64,000 nt of DNA. It comes from Nyssa sinensis. Taxonomy: Eukaryota > Streptophyta > Magnoliopsida > Cornales > Nyssaceae. The stretch covers positions 7,948,627 to 8,012,626 of the forward strand of contig CM018041.1 of the NCBI GenBank assembly GCA_008638375.1, given 5' to 3'. Shown piece by piece: positions 11,757 through 23,780 of the stretch. The position numbers and the translations under genes are program-made. The first letter of the stretch is position 1, and every line of letters starts with the position of its first letter. The notes under the pieces are model-generated. The model ran no database searches, was not told the origin of the DNA, and saw nothing but the letters and a program-made list of their open reading frames with translations.

Positions 11757-14460
11757 AGCTTCTTCTTATGTTGTTGAGTTTTTTTTATTATGGCATAGTA
11801 GATTAGCTCATTTAAATTTTCGATCTATCAAAACCATGAGCAGATTTGGTTTAATTAATTACCATGATTCGAATTGTGATAAATGTGAAGTTTGTGCTAA
11901 ATCCAAAATGGCTAAGAAATCTTTTCCTGGTGTGAAAAGAAATACTGAACTTTTAGATTTAATAAATTTTGATATTTACGAATTAAATGGAGTTTTAACC
12001 CATAGATGAAAAAGACACTTTGTCACTTTTATTGATGATTTTTCTAAATATACTTATATTTATCTTATGAAATCAAAAAATGAATTTTTTAGTAAATTTC
12101 AAATTTTCAAAAATGAAGTTGAAAATCAGTTGAACAAGAAAATTAAAATCTTAAGAAATGACAGAGGAATGTAATACTTTTCCCATGAGTTTGATAATTT
12201 CTGTGAATTGCATGGTATTATACATGAAAAACCTGCACCTTACACACCATAACAAAATAGTTTAGCCGAAAGGAAAAACCAAACTCTTGTAAAAATGGTA
12301 AATTGGATGATAGTGCATGTTCAGTTACTTATGAATTTGTGGGATGAAGCTTTATATACTGCTTGTCATTTGCATAATAGAGTAATTTCCAAGAAGACAA
12401 ATCTTTGTCCTTATGAATTATGGAAGGCAAGAAAGCCTAATTTGTCATATGTTAAAGTGTGAGGGTGTTTGACATATTATAAGATACTAGATCCTAAGAG
12501 GACAATGTTGGGTCCTAAAGCAAATAAAAGCATTTTTGTTGGATATGCCAAACATAGCAAAGTCAATAGACTTCTTAATCTTAAGTCTACACAATTGTAG
12601 AATCTCGTAATGTAAAATTTTTTGAACATAAATTCTATACAATTCTAAGAGTGTAGGGATTAAAAATTCTGAATCCAATCCTACTCAAGGATTAGAACTA
12701 CAGAATAACGTCAAAAGGCATGTGGTTTTTAGTGAAAAGCCTAGAAGAAGTCAAAGAGTAAGAAAAGAAAAGGACTTAGGTCCAAATTTTATCTCTTCTC
12801 AATCTATTATATTTTTAGTAGAAGGAGATAGAGAAAATATGACAAGATTAATGCCTGTGGCATTCAATATTGAGGTTGATCCTAAAACTTTTACAGAGGC
12901 CATTAGTTCTAAAGATGTTACATTTTGGAAAGAAGTCATCAATGATGAGATGGATTCACTCATGTCTAATGACACTTGTACATTAGTCAATTTACCACTA
13001 AGTTCTAAATCTATTTACTGCAAATGAGTTTTTAGAAGAAAGTATAATACTGATAATTCAGTACAAACTTTTAAAGCAAGATTGGTAGTCAAAGGTTTTA
13101 AACAAAAGGAGGGTATAGATTATTTTGACATATATGCACCTGTGGCCAGAATTACTTCTGTAAGAATTCTCATGGCAATGGCATCTATTCATCACCTACA
13201 TATACATCAAATGGATGTTATAACTGCATTCTTGAATAGTGATATAGATGAGAAATTGTATATAGATCAACTAGAAGGGTTTGTTCTACCTAGAAATGAA
13301 AGTAAAGTGTGTAAATTAAACAAATCTTTGTATGGTTTAAAGCAAGCACGCAAACAATGGCATCAGAAATTTGACTCATGCATCTTATCTAGCGATTTCA
13401 TTTATAATGGCGCCAATAAATGCATTTACTCTAAGTTTATCAAAGATTATGACGTGATTGTATGTTTGTATGTTGATGACTTACTTATCCAAGGAGCAAA
13501 CATGTTGGGTATACTTGAAACTAAGAAGTATTTAACTTCTAATTTTAAGATGAAAGATCTTGGTGAAGTTGATACTATCTTGAAAATTAAAGTAAGAAAG
13601 CATAGTGGGGGTTATGCTTTGTGTTAGGAGCATTATATTGGGAATATGCTTTTGAAATTCAAACATATTGGTTACAAAGAATTTAATACACCATTTGACT
13701 CAAGTATTAAATTAACTGAGAATTTTGGTCAAGCCATTGCACAACTTGAGTATGCTAGTGCAATTGGTAGTTTAATGTATCTTATGCATTGTACAAGATC
13801 AGATATAGCTTTTGCTGTGTGCAAATTGAGTAATTTTACAAGTAATCTAAGTGGAGAACACCAGAAGGCAGTCGGTAGAATATTTGGTTATCTCAAGAAA
13901 ACCATTGGATTGGGCCTATTTTATAATGAATTCTTGGCTATACTTGAGGGGTATACTGATGCTAATTGGATTAGTAATCAGAGAGATAATAAATATACTT
14001 CTAGATGGGTATTTCTCCTTGGTGGGAGTGCTATGTCATGGGCATCTAAGAAACAAACTTGTATATACCATTCAACTATGGAATTTGAATTTATAGCATT
14101 AGCAACAATGGGCAAATAGGCTGAATGGATTAGAAACTTACTATTAGATATTAACTTATCGCCTAATCCAATGCCACCGATCTCTATTCATTGTGACAGT
14201 GAAACTACCCTATCATGAGCATATAGTAGTAGTTACAATGGCAAGTCTAGACATATTAGTCTAAGACATGATTTTGTAAGACAATTGATACAGGATGGAG
14301 TAATAATAATCATGTATGTGAAGTCAAGTAAGAACTTGGCTGTTCCTTTTACCAAAAGTCTATCTAGAGACATGGTAAGGTTGACAACAAATGAGATGGG
14401 GCTAAAACATTTTCAATTGATCACTAACAATGGTAACCTAACCTAAAACTAGAAAACCTC
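11157..14460 (+). mobile_element. Degenerate Ty1-copia retrotransposon body, no LTRs
   Basis: Plus-strand copia pol relic. From left: a protease-region remnant (about 11375-11560), GAG-pre-integrase with WHSRLAHLN near 11793, an integrase core (about 11830-12600), reverse transcriptase with YVDDLL near 13470, and RNase H (13646-14444). Stops interrupt it at 12007 (TGA), 12172 (TAA), 12250 (TAA), 13025 (TGA), 13625 (TAG) and 14117 (TAG). Integrase and RT are in different frames, so a frameshift lies near 12600-12720. No LTR, primer site or target duplication was found at either side. The first kilobase (11157 to about 12178) recurs at 41524-42526. Confidence 0.8.
11712..11754 (+). repeat. (AAT)n microsatellite inside copia pol
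   Basis: A run of about 14 AAT units, read in frame as poly-Asn within the copia relic. The shorter relative at 42073-42102 lies at the same site of the second fragment, so the tract predates the duplication and has changed length since. Confidence 0.85.
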
Positions 14461-16260
14461 TAGTAAAAAGGTTTAATGAGTAAAAATAAGTTGTTAATAA
14501 GTGATCTAGTAACACATATTCGACATTTGAGCTCCTTTCAAAGAAGAAAGAGAATCAATGTTGTTCATTATGTAAAAGATGGTTGAATTACATTCTTAAT
14601 GAAGTTTAAAATGTTGAGTAATAGAGGCATACAAGGAACTTCACTTATATGGATGTAGAAGTGATGCCGCTTCTCACGAGACTTTAGGTTCGCTCTTTAG
14701 ATCGTTCATGAAACCTGGAGTTAGCACATGGACATTTAAGTGCTGAAGCTAATTTGAAATCTTTCTAAGCAGAATATCGTTATATGTATGGTATATCCAA
14801 TTTTTTTTCTTTATAAGAGTACTTGGTTTAAAGCTTTGGCCACCAAAGACTCAGAAATTATAAAGGGTTAGAAATCACGGAAGTGTAATTAATTTAATAA
14901 ATATTAATTAAAATAATTTTTATTATAAAAATATAAATTATTGATCTTAAATTTATTTTTTTTATAAAAAATAAAAAATGGCATTAATTTATTGACAAAT
15001 AACAAAAACCTTTCTTTCAATTTTATTTTTTTAAAAATAATAAAAGTGTTTTTTTATTTTTTAAATTTTGATCAATTTTTTCTAACTTTTTTTCTCATTT
15101 TCAAATAAATATTAATTAAAATATTTTTTACTAAAAAAAATAAATTATTTATTTTAAAAACATTTTTTTATATAAAATGAAAAAAAAAACCAAAGAGGTG
15201 TGAAGGAAAGAAAGAGAGGAAAATGTGAAAAAGTCAAACATGGCCCCTTTAGTTTTTACTGTCAACCACTATGATTCAGTGTGGTGCAGTGCACCATAAG
15301 ATTAGCTAAAATGAAGAGTATTAAAGGAAGGAATGGGAGAATAGAATCAAGAGAGAAAAAAATTACAGGACACAAATAAAAACAAAAAAAAAAAAAAAAC
15401 AGTGTATTGAAGGAAGAAGAAAAAGAATTAAGAGAAATTTTACTTAAAAGTTATCACTAAAATTATAGTAACTTTCTCGAAAGCATAGATGAACTTACGA
15501 AATAACTTTTTTAAAGTGCATAAATAAGAAAGAACCCATTTAACAGCTGCAGCAACATTAAACTCAAACAGCTAGCAACAATCACAAATTAAAATATAAA
15601 AATAAAGACGGTTATAAAATCTAAAAGGTTTGAAAATTTAAAAAAAAAAATTCTAAAAGTTATAGCTCTCACTTCTTTCAACTTAAAATGATTAATTTGG
15701 AGAATTCTCATTTAAAGTTACTTCTACTGCACTTGTCTCAGGCTAATGACGCGTGCTACTAAATGCATAGCTGCCCTTGTGTTCCTTTTCGTTTTGCTAA
15801 CTGTGGAATTTTGGGGAATTCTCATTTAAAATCTCTCTCTCTCTTTTTATGATAAAAGAGATGGAGTGTTATCAGTCATGTATTACAATCAACTCTATTT
15901 CAACTAACTTAATTAATTTATAAGACTATATAATCTAATTCTAAGAGCAATACATGAAAAAAATAAAATAGATTGATTACATCTTATTTTATATGACTTT
16001 ATTTTTCTTATTGTAAAGTTTGTATATACGTGAGAGAAATAAAATAAAAAAATACCGTTGAGATTTAGTCCGTGAATATAGACAAATCAAAACCAAATTA
16101 ACCAAAACATGTAAAACTTGTGTTTGTTTTTTTATTTTTTTCGCTCTTTATTTTATTTTACAAAAGGTATCATAGGTTGAAATGTTCAGTCCATTTTATT
16201 TAAGATATTGGAATCAAAAGGCATATCATTCGGAATTAGATCATCGTCAATTCCACTAAG

Positions 16261-16303
<43 letters not shown>

Positions 16304-16708
16304 GATCTTGGAGTCAAAAGGCATATCATTTAGAATTAGATCATCGTCAATTCCACCAAGAATCTTATACATATATATATATATATTATATAATGGACTT
16401 CTCAAGTGTTGTCTCTACTCCATTTCTTCCAACTTTGTGCCACCAACCTTGCGTTAATATTCGTTTGGCGTCCCGCTGGAGGCCAAAAATAGCGGGCCAC
16501 ACCCTCACTTTCCTATACACAGCTTTTGGAGTGTCCTCAAAACATTGGGCTGACCCCCTGATTTCTCTTTCTCTTTCTCTTGTATGGACAAGCATACCCT
16601 TGACTGTCTCAACTTTCATCAATTGTGTGCCACCTAGCTTGTACCAATTGTCAAATGATTTGGTATTCTTTGGACGAGTGTGAAATGGGTCCATGCACAA
16701 AAGATTAT
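14461..16708. other. Intergenic, no gene; AT-rich
   Basis: No supported gene. 14461-14800 may be untranslated sequence of the copia relic to its left. 14800-16200 is AT-rich with many homopolymer runs. 16199-16386 holds a tandem duplication split by an AT microsatellite. Between 16386 and 16700 both strands are open for about 100 codons with no recognisable protein, so neither is called as a gene. Confidence 0.6.
16199..16386. repeat. Tandem duplication with (AT)n
   Basis: Two diverged copies of a roughly 65-base segment (about 16200-16265 and 16300-16367), sharing the stretch ATTAGATCATCGTCAATTCC. They are separated by an AT microsatellite of about 37 bases (16264-16300). A second, shorter AT tract follows the right copy. 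Confidence 0.75.
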
Positions 16709-16713
16709 GGAGG
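16709..16713. repeat. Target-site duplication GGAGG (left)
   Basis: Five bases directly left of the 5' LTR, repeated at 21564-21568 directly right of the 3' LTR. This length is standard for copia integration and fixes both LTR borders. Confidence 0.85.
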
Positions 16714-16965
16714 TCTTAGAGCTGATTGGTGATGCCAAGCCAGCACATACAGCTATGATTAGTTAGGAATTAGTTTGTATCAGTTATTTTTGTTAATTGG
16801 TTGTTGTAAATAACAGATTAGTTAGAGTTTCTTGTAACCAATAGTTAGTTTTTCTGTTAGTTTTTCCCTCTCTATATAATGAGAGAAGTTCCATGATTGT
16901 AAACAACAAGTTAACCATTTCAATAAATCAGAGTGCTCCTTTCAGTTCTAGCCCCAATTGTAATA
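16714..16965 (+). repeat. 5' LTR of copia element (252 bp)
   Basis: Begins TCTTAGAGCTGATTGG and ends CCCCAATTGTAATA. It contains a TATA-like CTATATAATGA near 16872 and AATAAA near 16922, in the order expected for U3-R-U5. The 3' LTR is 256 bp; the length difference is one extra AGTT in the 3' copy. Confidence 0.9.
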
Positions 16966-16977
16966 TGGTATCAGAGC
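16966..16977 (+). promoter_or_regulatory. Primer-binding site (initiator Met tRNA)
   Basis: TGGTATCAGAGC starts immediately after the 5' LTR. It is the standard plant copia primer site, complementary to the 3' end of initiator methionine tRNA, and primes minus-strand cDNA. Confidence 0.95.
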
Positions 16978-16996
16978 TGTCTTAAAGCTTTCTTTA

Positions 16997-18103
16997 ATGG
17001 CTTCTTCTTCCTCTGTTTCTGCAGAAGATTCTGCCAGTCCTTATTTTCTTCATCGTGGGGACAGTCCAGGAATCTTGCTCGTCTCACAATTGTTCACATG
17101 CGAGAACTATCATACATGGAGTCGATCCATGGTCATGGCATTGACAGCGAAGAACAAAATCGGATTCATCGACGGCACTGTTGCTAAGCCATCTGATGTT
17201 TCCAATCCGTTGCACAATGCTTGGATCAGATGCAATACCATGGTCTTATCTTGGATCTTGAATTCTCTCTCAAAGGAGATAGCAGCTAGTGTGATTTATC
17301 TCAACACTGCTCAAGACGTATGGCTGGATCTTAAAGATCGATTCCTTCAAAGCAATGGTCCTCGAATATTTCAACTTCAGAAGACAATATCTTCTCTTAC
17401 TCAAGATAATAACTCTGTAAGTGTGTATTTTACTCGACTGAAGGGATTATGGAACGAATTGAACAATTATCGCCAAATTCCTACTTGTTCTTGTGGAGCT
17501 TTGAAAACGCTGATTGAATATCAGCAGCAGGAGTATGTGATGCAATTTCTTATGGGATTGAATGAGTCCTTTTCCAACGTTCGAGGGCAAATCCTTCTAA
17601 TGGATCCTTTACCAACCATTAATAAGGTGTTTTCCTTAATTCTTCAAGAAGAAAGACAACGAGAGATCATTTTCACATCTCCTCTTCCAACTGTTGGATC
17701 AACTGCTCTTTTGACAAAATCAGAAGACAATTTTCGAAGAAATTCTGGAAATAAGCAAAATCGCAAAGAAAAACCAGTGTGTAGTCATTGTGGGTACACT
17801 GGTCATGTTGTGGAAAAATGCTTTAAATTGTATGGCTATCCTCCAGGTTTTCGGTTTCGAGGAAAGAATACCCCAGTTGCTAATCAAGTTTCTAGCCAAG
17901 AGAATCGGTTCTCTTCACCCACAGAAAATATTCCGCAGTTGCCTTTCTCTCAAGACCAGTGTCAACAATTAATTGCTTTTCTGCATTCTCAGATATTTGA
18001 TTCAACTACTTCAACTGCGAATGTTGTTCAACATTCTTCTGTGCAAGATTTGTCAAGTAATCCTTTGCATACTCACTCAGTTTTTTTTTTCCAGAAATAT
18101 TGA
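16997..18103 (+). pseudogene. Copia gag (capsid/nucleocapsid)
   Basis: Opens 20 bases after the primer site with ATGGCTTCTTC. The N-terminal part resembles the copia capsid family (Retrotran_gag_3 and UBN2 type). A CCHC zinc knuckle, CSHCGYTGHVVEKC, lies near 17780. The frame then runs into a stop at 18101-18103, just after a run of ten T (18081-18090). The protease continues in another frame, so a slippage-type indel in the T run is the likely break between gag and pol. Confidence 0.85.
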
Positions 18104-21100
18104 TGCCACTGTGTTTCCCAAAGATATGTGGATTATTGATACGGGTGCCACCGATCATATGGTTCATTCTATTTCATCCTTTACCACCTTTACATCAGTA
18201 TCTCACAAGTTTGTATCACTTCCAAATGGTAGCACCATTCCTGTTACTCATATTGGTACTATACGACTATCAGACACCCTTACACTTACAGATGTACTGT
18301 GTGTTCCATCTTTTAGCCTTAATCTGATCTCTGTGAGTAAACTAACCCATTCCATTGCTTCTTGTTTTTGTTTCCTAACTGATTTTTGTTTCATTCAGGA
18401 CCTTACCCAATGGAAGACGATTGGTGTGGGTAGATTGAAGAATGGACTATATGTTTTGCAAAAGCCAAGCTCTTTTTCCAGTCCATCCTCTTTTGCTTCA
18501 TCTGTTTTTTTCTATAACTAATTCTAATAATCATCTTTGGCATTACAGGCTAGGGCATTCATCTTTTTCAAAAATAAATCTTATTAAATCCCTTATACCA
18601 GATCTTACTAATATGAATAAAAGCTCTCATCATTGCTCTGTTTGCCCACTTGCTAAGCAAAAAAAGTTACCTTTTCCTACCAGCAATCACATATCTAATT
18701 CCCCTTTTGATTTGATTCATTGTGATATTTGGGGGTCACCATTTCACACAGAAACTTTGGATGGTCACAAGTATTTTTTAACCATCGTGGATGATTGTAG
18801 TAGATCCACATGGGTGTATTTGATGAAATCAAAATCAGATACTAGTTCCCTACTACAATCTTATGTCACTATGATTGAAACCCAATTTGATACCAAGATT
18901 AAATGCATTCGTACAGATAATGGACAAGAGTTTGTTCTAAAGGATTTTTTTGCATCTAAAGGCATCATTCATCAACTCAGTTGTGTAGAGACTCCACAAC
19001 AAAATTCAGTTGTGGAAAGGAAACACCAACATATTCTTAATGTTGCACGTTCACTTCGTTTTCAATCATCTCTTCCTTTAACTTTCTGGGGTGACTGCAT
19101 ATTGACAGCAGTTTACCTTATTAGTAGAACACCATCTCCTAGATTGGCAAATAAATCTCCCTATGAAATTCTTTTCAATTCTCCTCCATCATACAACCAT
19201 CTCAGAATTTTTGGTTGCCTTTGTTATGCTAATACTCTTACTGCAGGAAGATCTAAATTTGACCCTCGTGCTCGTCGTTGCATATTTCTTGGTTATCCTT
19301 TTGGCATCAAGGGTTACAAACTTCTTGACATTGATACTCATTCTGTTTTCACTTCCCGTAATGTCATTTTTCATGAGACCATTTTTCCTTTTCATCAGTC
19401 TAGTCCGGATAATCACACCTTACCGTCTCGACTTCCTGATATTGTTCTACCTGTCCCTGTTCCAGATTCCATTTCTTCTTCTACTGATCCAACATCTCAT
19501 ATTGACATTAATATTCAGTCCCCTCCTGTTCCTCACAATTCTTCCATCTTGCCTCTTAGACAATCCACCAGATTGCATCGGAAACCTGGCTATTTGCAAA
19601 ATTATCATTGTCAATTAGCTTCTTCATATACCCCTTCATCGAATTCAATGGGTGATGGTCCACCTCAGTCAGGTAAGCCCTATGACATTTCTTCTTTTCT
19701 CTCTTATTCTAGACTTTCTCCTTCTCACCGAGCCTTTGCATTATCTGTTTCTTCTACCTTTGAACCAAAATTTTTCCATGAAGCTATTAAGTATCTCCAC
19801 TGGAGGACTGCTATGGCAGCAGAGGTCGCTGCCTTAGAGGCCAACAATACTTGGACTCTTACTCCCTTACCTACTGGCAAACAACCTATTGGCTGCAAAT
19901 GGGTATACAAGGTGAAGTATCGTTTTGATGGTTCCATAGAGAGGCATAAAGCACGATTGGTTGCCAAAGAGTATACCCAAAAGGAAGGAATAGACTATTC
20001 TGAAACATTCTCTCCAGTAGCTAAGATGGCCACAGTAAGATGCTTGCTTGCAGTTGCTGCTGTTAAAAATTGGGACTTAATTCAATCAGATGTTAATAAT
20101 GCTTTTTTACATGGAGATCTGAATGAGGAAGTTTATATGTCCCTCCCTCCTGGTTTTGGTCGCAAGGGGGAGTCTTTGGTTTGCAAATTGAATAAATCCC
20201 TATATGGGTTGAAACAAGCCTCCCGACAATGGTTTTCAAAGTTCTCTTCTTCTTTACTTCATCATGGTTTTGTTCAGTCTAACTCCGACTATTCACTTTT
20301 TACTCGTTCACAAGGCTCTTCATTCATTGCCCTATTGGTGTATGTTGATGATATTCTCATTGCTACTAATGATGTTGATTCTGTCAACACTCTCAAAGAT
20401 TTGGTGCATAATCAGTTCAAGCTTAAGGACCTTGGTCCTTTAAAGTATTTTCTTGGCCTTGAAGTTGCACGATCCAAGGCAGGCATTTCTCTATGTCAGC
20501 GAAAATATGCGTTGGACATTCTCTCGGACAGTGGTTTATTGGGATATAAGCCAGCAAAATTTTCCATGGATCCACACTTGAGATTAAATAATTCTGATGG
20601 TGAACTTCTTCCAGATCCTACCATTTATCGACGCCTTATTGGCCGCTTGCTCTATCTCACACTTACACGGCCAGATTTGGCTTTCTCAGTTCATGCTCTC
20701 AGCCAGTTCATGGATAAGCCACGGTAACCTCATCTTCTTGCTGCACATCGCATTTTACAATATATAAAAGCCACACCTGGTCAAGGATTATTTTTCCCTA
20801 CCTGTTCTTCTTTTCACCTTAAGGCCTTCTCTGACTCAGATTGGGCAGCTTGTTCTGATACTCGAAAATCAGTCACGGGTTATTGTATTTTCCTTGGAGA
20901 CTCTTTAATATCATGGAAATCTAAAAAACAAAACACCATCTCTCGCTCTTCTGCTGAGGCAGAATACAGGTCCATGGCCTCCACTGTCTACGAAATAATT
21001 TGGTTACGTTCTTTGCTTTGTGATCTCCAAATTGATCATGCACAAGCTACAGCCCTGTATTGTGATAATCAAGTTGCACTACATATTGCCGCGAACCCAG

Positions 21101-21300
21101 TGTTTCATGAACGCACTAAACATATCGAGATAGATTGTCATTTGGTTCGCGAAAAAATCCAAGCTGGACTCATTAAAACTTTTCATGTTGCTTCTCAACA
21201 TCAGCTTGCAGATATTTTTACTAAAGCTCTCGGATTATCTCAGTTTTCTAGTCTTCTTTCCAAGATGGGAGTCCATAACCTTTACAGCACTCCATCTTGA
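18104..21300 (+). pseudogene. Copia pol (protease, integrase, RT, RNase H)
   Basis: The protease motif DTGA is near 18140. GAG-pre-integrase has WHYRLGH near 18540. The integrase core shows the D-D-E triad in [14 protein letters not shown] and VVERKH (about 18720-19020). RT has YVDDIL near 20342. RNase H spans about 20815-21200. The frame changes near 18505-18511, a run of seven T, and a TAA interrupts RT/RNase H at 20725-20727. The final TGA is at 21298-21300, next to the GAGGGGGAG purine tract that precedes the 3' LTR. Confidence 0.88.
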
Positions 21301-21307
21301 GGGGGAG
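21298..21307 (+). promoter_or_regulatory. Polypurine tract of copia element
   Basis: TGAGGGGGAG directly before the 3' LTR, overlapping the pol stop codon. It is the expected primer site for plus-strand cDNA. Confidence 0.85.
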
Positions 21308-21563
21308 TCTTAGAGCTGATTGGTGATGCCAAGTCAGCACATACAGCTATGATTAGTTAGGAATTAGTTTGTATCAGTTATTTTTGTTAATTGGTTGTTG
21401 TAAATAACATATTACTTAGAGTTTGTTGTAACCAATAGTTAGTTAGTTTTTCCGTTAGTTTTTCCCTCTCTATATAATGAAAGAAGTTCCATGATTGTAA
21501 ACAACAAGTAAACCATTTCAATAAATCAGAGTGTTCCTTTCAGTTGTAGCCCCAATTGTAATA
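21308..21563 (+). repeat. 3' LTR of copia element (256 bp)
   Basis: Near-identical to 16714-16965, starting TCTTAGAGCTG and ending TTGTAATA, followed by the GGAGG target duplication at 21564-21568. Confidence 0.9.
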
Positions 21564-21568
21564 GGAGG

Positions 21569-22043
21569 AATTCAGGTCTAGCTAGCTTCTTCCTTTGCTT
21601 TATTTTAATTGAATCACAGCGACATTATATTGCAATGATCTATATGGGTTTTACCAAGTCTACAAACAACCGATTGATTGAATCATTTTAGCTCTTTTTA
21701 TTCAACAAAAAAACTTTCTGATAAATATTTTATGCATGATCATCTGAACACAGTTATTTGAAATTGTCTCGAGTCTCTGGCCAAAAATACTTATTTTTTA
21801 TTACATACTCAATTTTTGGATATTTTATTTACATGTCATTCATTAACACGGTTGCATTGCACTCCTCCTATACTAAAACATTGAACCAGTTGGCTGCAAC
21901 CGTTTTCAATGCTCTCATGATGTTAATGTATCCTATTGAGATGGAAGTGCAGGGAAATGGGCATGATTTTGAAAGCAGAACCGATTTTCCTTTGCTAGCC
22001 AAGAAAATTTGCATGAACTTGTTGACTATGACTAGTGGACTAA
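21569..22043. other. Upstream flank of RLK copy B, first part
   Basis: No gene. From 21894 it matches the left end of the window, the flank of copy A. A 129-codon open frame (21758-22147) crosses into the solo LTR and has no recognisable protein. The last five bases, ACTAA at 22039-22043, are the left target duplication of the solo LTR. Confidence 0.65.
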
Positions 22044-22514
22044 TGTCACAGGGTCAAAATCCAAACCAAATTTTTTTGCCTGTGCAGCGTCAAGACCGCT
22101 GCCTTGACAAGCCAACCACACAACCCCAAAATAGGCTGCAGCCCTAGAATAGGCTTACAACACAGAATGATCTGCACAATTCAATTAAAAACAGGAATTA
22201 AGGCACACACATAAAGAACACATAGCCATTACAGGAAACACTCTTCCAAACCTTTTATTCAATACTCTCTTATATGAATACAAAGGACACCCGGCCAGAG
22301 GTTACAAAACTAGACTCTCTCTCACTCAGATTCGTCTTCCACACCTTTGTGTATTTTCACCCCTATGTATACACTTCCGTGCTTCTCTTTTCGCAACCCT
22401 AGCATGCATGCATTATATAGGCAGCCATGCACAACTCCCTGGCAGTTGACACCCCTAACTGCCAAAGGGCTTGCTGGCACCAACCAGCCATTGCCACCCA
22501 CTCTACAAATACAT

Positions 22515-22546
<32 letters not shown>

Positions 22547-23484
22547 TGACAGAATATATAGAGCTTTCATGGTGTTTGTGACACTCATATGACAGTGCAG
22601 TTGACACCCCCAACTGTTAGGGTTTGTCAAAACAAGAGCACACAGCCACCTGTCTAAGCAGTTGACAACCCCAACTGTTAGGGCTATCTGAAGCCACCAA
22701 TCTGCGCCACATATGTGCAAGCAGTTCATCTCATTGCTGCACTCAATGCTAGCCCTTAGATCAACGCGCTAGCACAGCATGGCAGTTCCCCTTGTCTGCC
22801 CTTAGACAGCCTTGTCTTGTGCCAGACTAGCAACTGCCCCGCAACTACCTTGTTTTTGCTACAGCCCCACTTGTGTGTCTGCCACTAGCTAAATCCACAC
22901 TTGTTACACCAAGGTCTGCACTGACCACAAGTCTCAATGCCAAGCCATGCCCCCACATGTCTTGGTCTTCCTTAGCCATATAGGAGCCTCGCCCATAGGT
23001 GCCTCAAGGAGGTACTCCCCCCTCTATATGTCTTATGAAGATTTGTCACTCTAACAATAGTGGATACAACTGCTTGCAGAACCAGGTCCTCCTCCTGTGT
23101 GCATTAGTCTTGCCAAAGGCAAACAATGCACCTAAGTATTCACAAAAGTGCAGCCTTGACCCTTGTTGTTAAAGGCATGCACATCAGCTGCACTAACTCT
23201 GGATTGTCTAAGTATTCCTCCAATACTTAGAACATCTTCAACATATCCACAAGGATGCCCATGACAGGCCACCCTTATCTTGGCCTTGACATTGGTTGAG
23301 GCTCACCAACTTAGCCAACTTTGGAATGTCATTCCAACCCTGAATGTCATTCCGTTCCTGAATGTCATTCCACTCCTGAATGTTATTCCAATGGTATAGC
23401 ATTCCTCCCCCCATGTCAAGCCCTCAAGGCATGGCATGCCTCCCCATGCCCATGCCGCCGTGTCAAGTAGAAAATGGTCTAACA
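22044..23484 (-). mobile_element. Solo LTR (1441 bp, minus orientation)
   Basis: This insertion is absent from the matching flank of copy A. It starts TGTCACAGGG, ends TCTAACA (TG...CA) and is flanked by ACTAA on both sides (22039-22043 and 23485-23489), as expected for LTR retrotransposon integration. On the minus strand a TATA box (CTATATAATG, complement of 22411-22420) precedes an AATAAA signal (complement of 22254-22259), giving U3-R-U5 from right to left. No internal region or second LTR is present, so it is best read as a product of LTR-LTR recombination. Gypsy or copia cannot be decided. Confidence 0.85.
23321..23395. repeat. Palindromic 18-bp repeats in solo LTR U3
   Basis: Four tandem units of about 18 bases built around GAATGTCATTCC (one variant has TTATTCC). 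Each is a near-perfect inverted repeat with a 1-base centre. They lie close to the U3 end of the LTR in its own orientation, where enhancer repeats often occur; that role is inferred. Confidence 0.75.
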
Positions 23485-23653
23485 ACTAACCATTTTGGTA
23501 ACATATGGATGACTGGAGTATTTGCTAAGTCTCCATTGCTATATGACTAATTGGAATCTAGCTTATAAGAAAATGAAACGCACTTTCATAGGTTCTTGTC
23601 CACTGTTTGCATGTATGCTTTTCAGAAAATTCAACCATCCCAGAATCCCAAAA

Positions 23654-23688
<35 letters not shown>

Positions 23689-23780
23689 TCACTGAACCTA
23701 GGACGGCAATATCTGTCACTAATAGCTCCTCCTTTTCCTTCATAATTTCTTTGCTTTGCATCAGCTGAACCAAGCTCATC
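23485..23780. other. Upstream flank of RLK copy B, second part
   Basis: Continues the homology to 146-421 of module 1. The AT microsatellite at 23657-23687 is 31 bases here against about 14 in module 1. No gene. Confidence 0.7.

Larger units (their letters stand above)
16714..21563 (+). mobile_element. Complete Ty1-copia LTR retrotransposon (mutated)
   Basis: A 4850-bp element with 5' LTR 16714-16965, primer site, gag-pol, purine tract and 3' LTR 21308-21563. It is flanked by the 5-bp duplication GGAGG (16709-16713 and 21564-21568). Gene order gag - protease - integrase - RT - RNase H is that of copia. The LTRs differ by a 4-bp AGTT repeat unit and a small number of substitutions, so insertion was fairly recent. 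Two frameshifts and one stop in gag-pol make this copy defective. The LTR ends are TC...TA, not the usual TG...CA. Confidence 0.92.

Noticed and set aside
16386..16700. Open frames of about 100 codons on both strands
   Set aside because: No recognisable domain, and both strands are open over the same stretch, so coding cannot be told from chance.
21758..22147. 129-codon plus-strand frame before copy B
   Set aside because: It runs from RLK flank into the solo LTR across the target duplication, so it is a chance fusion.
22322..22729. 135-codon minus-strand frame in the solo LTR
   Set aside because: It spans the LTR TATA and R region and includes translated AC/AT microsatellites; not a gene.
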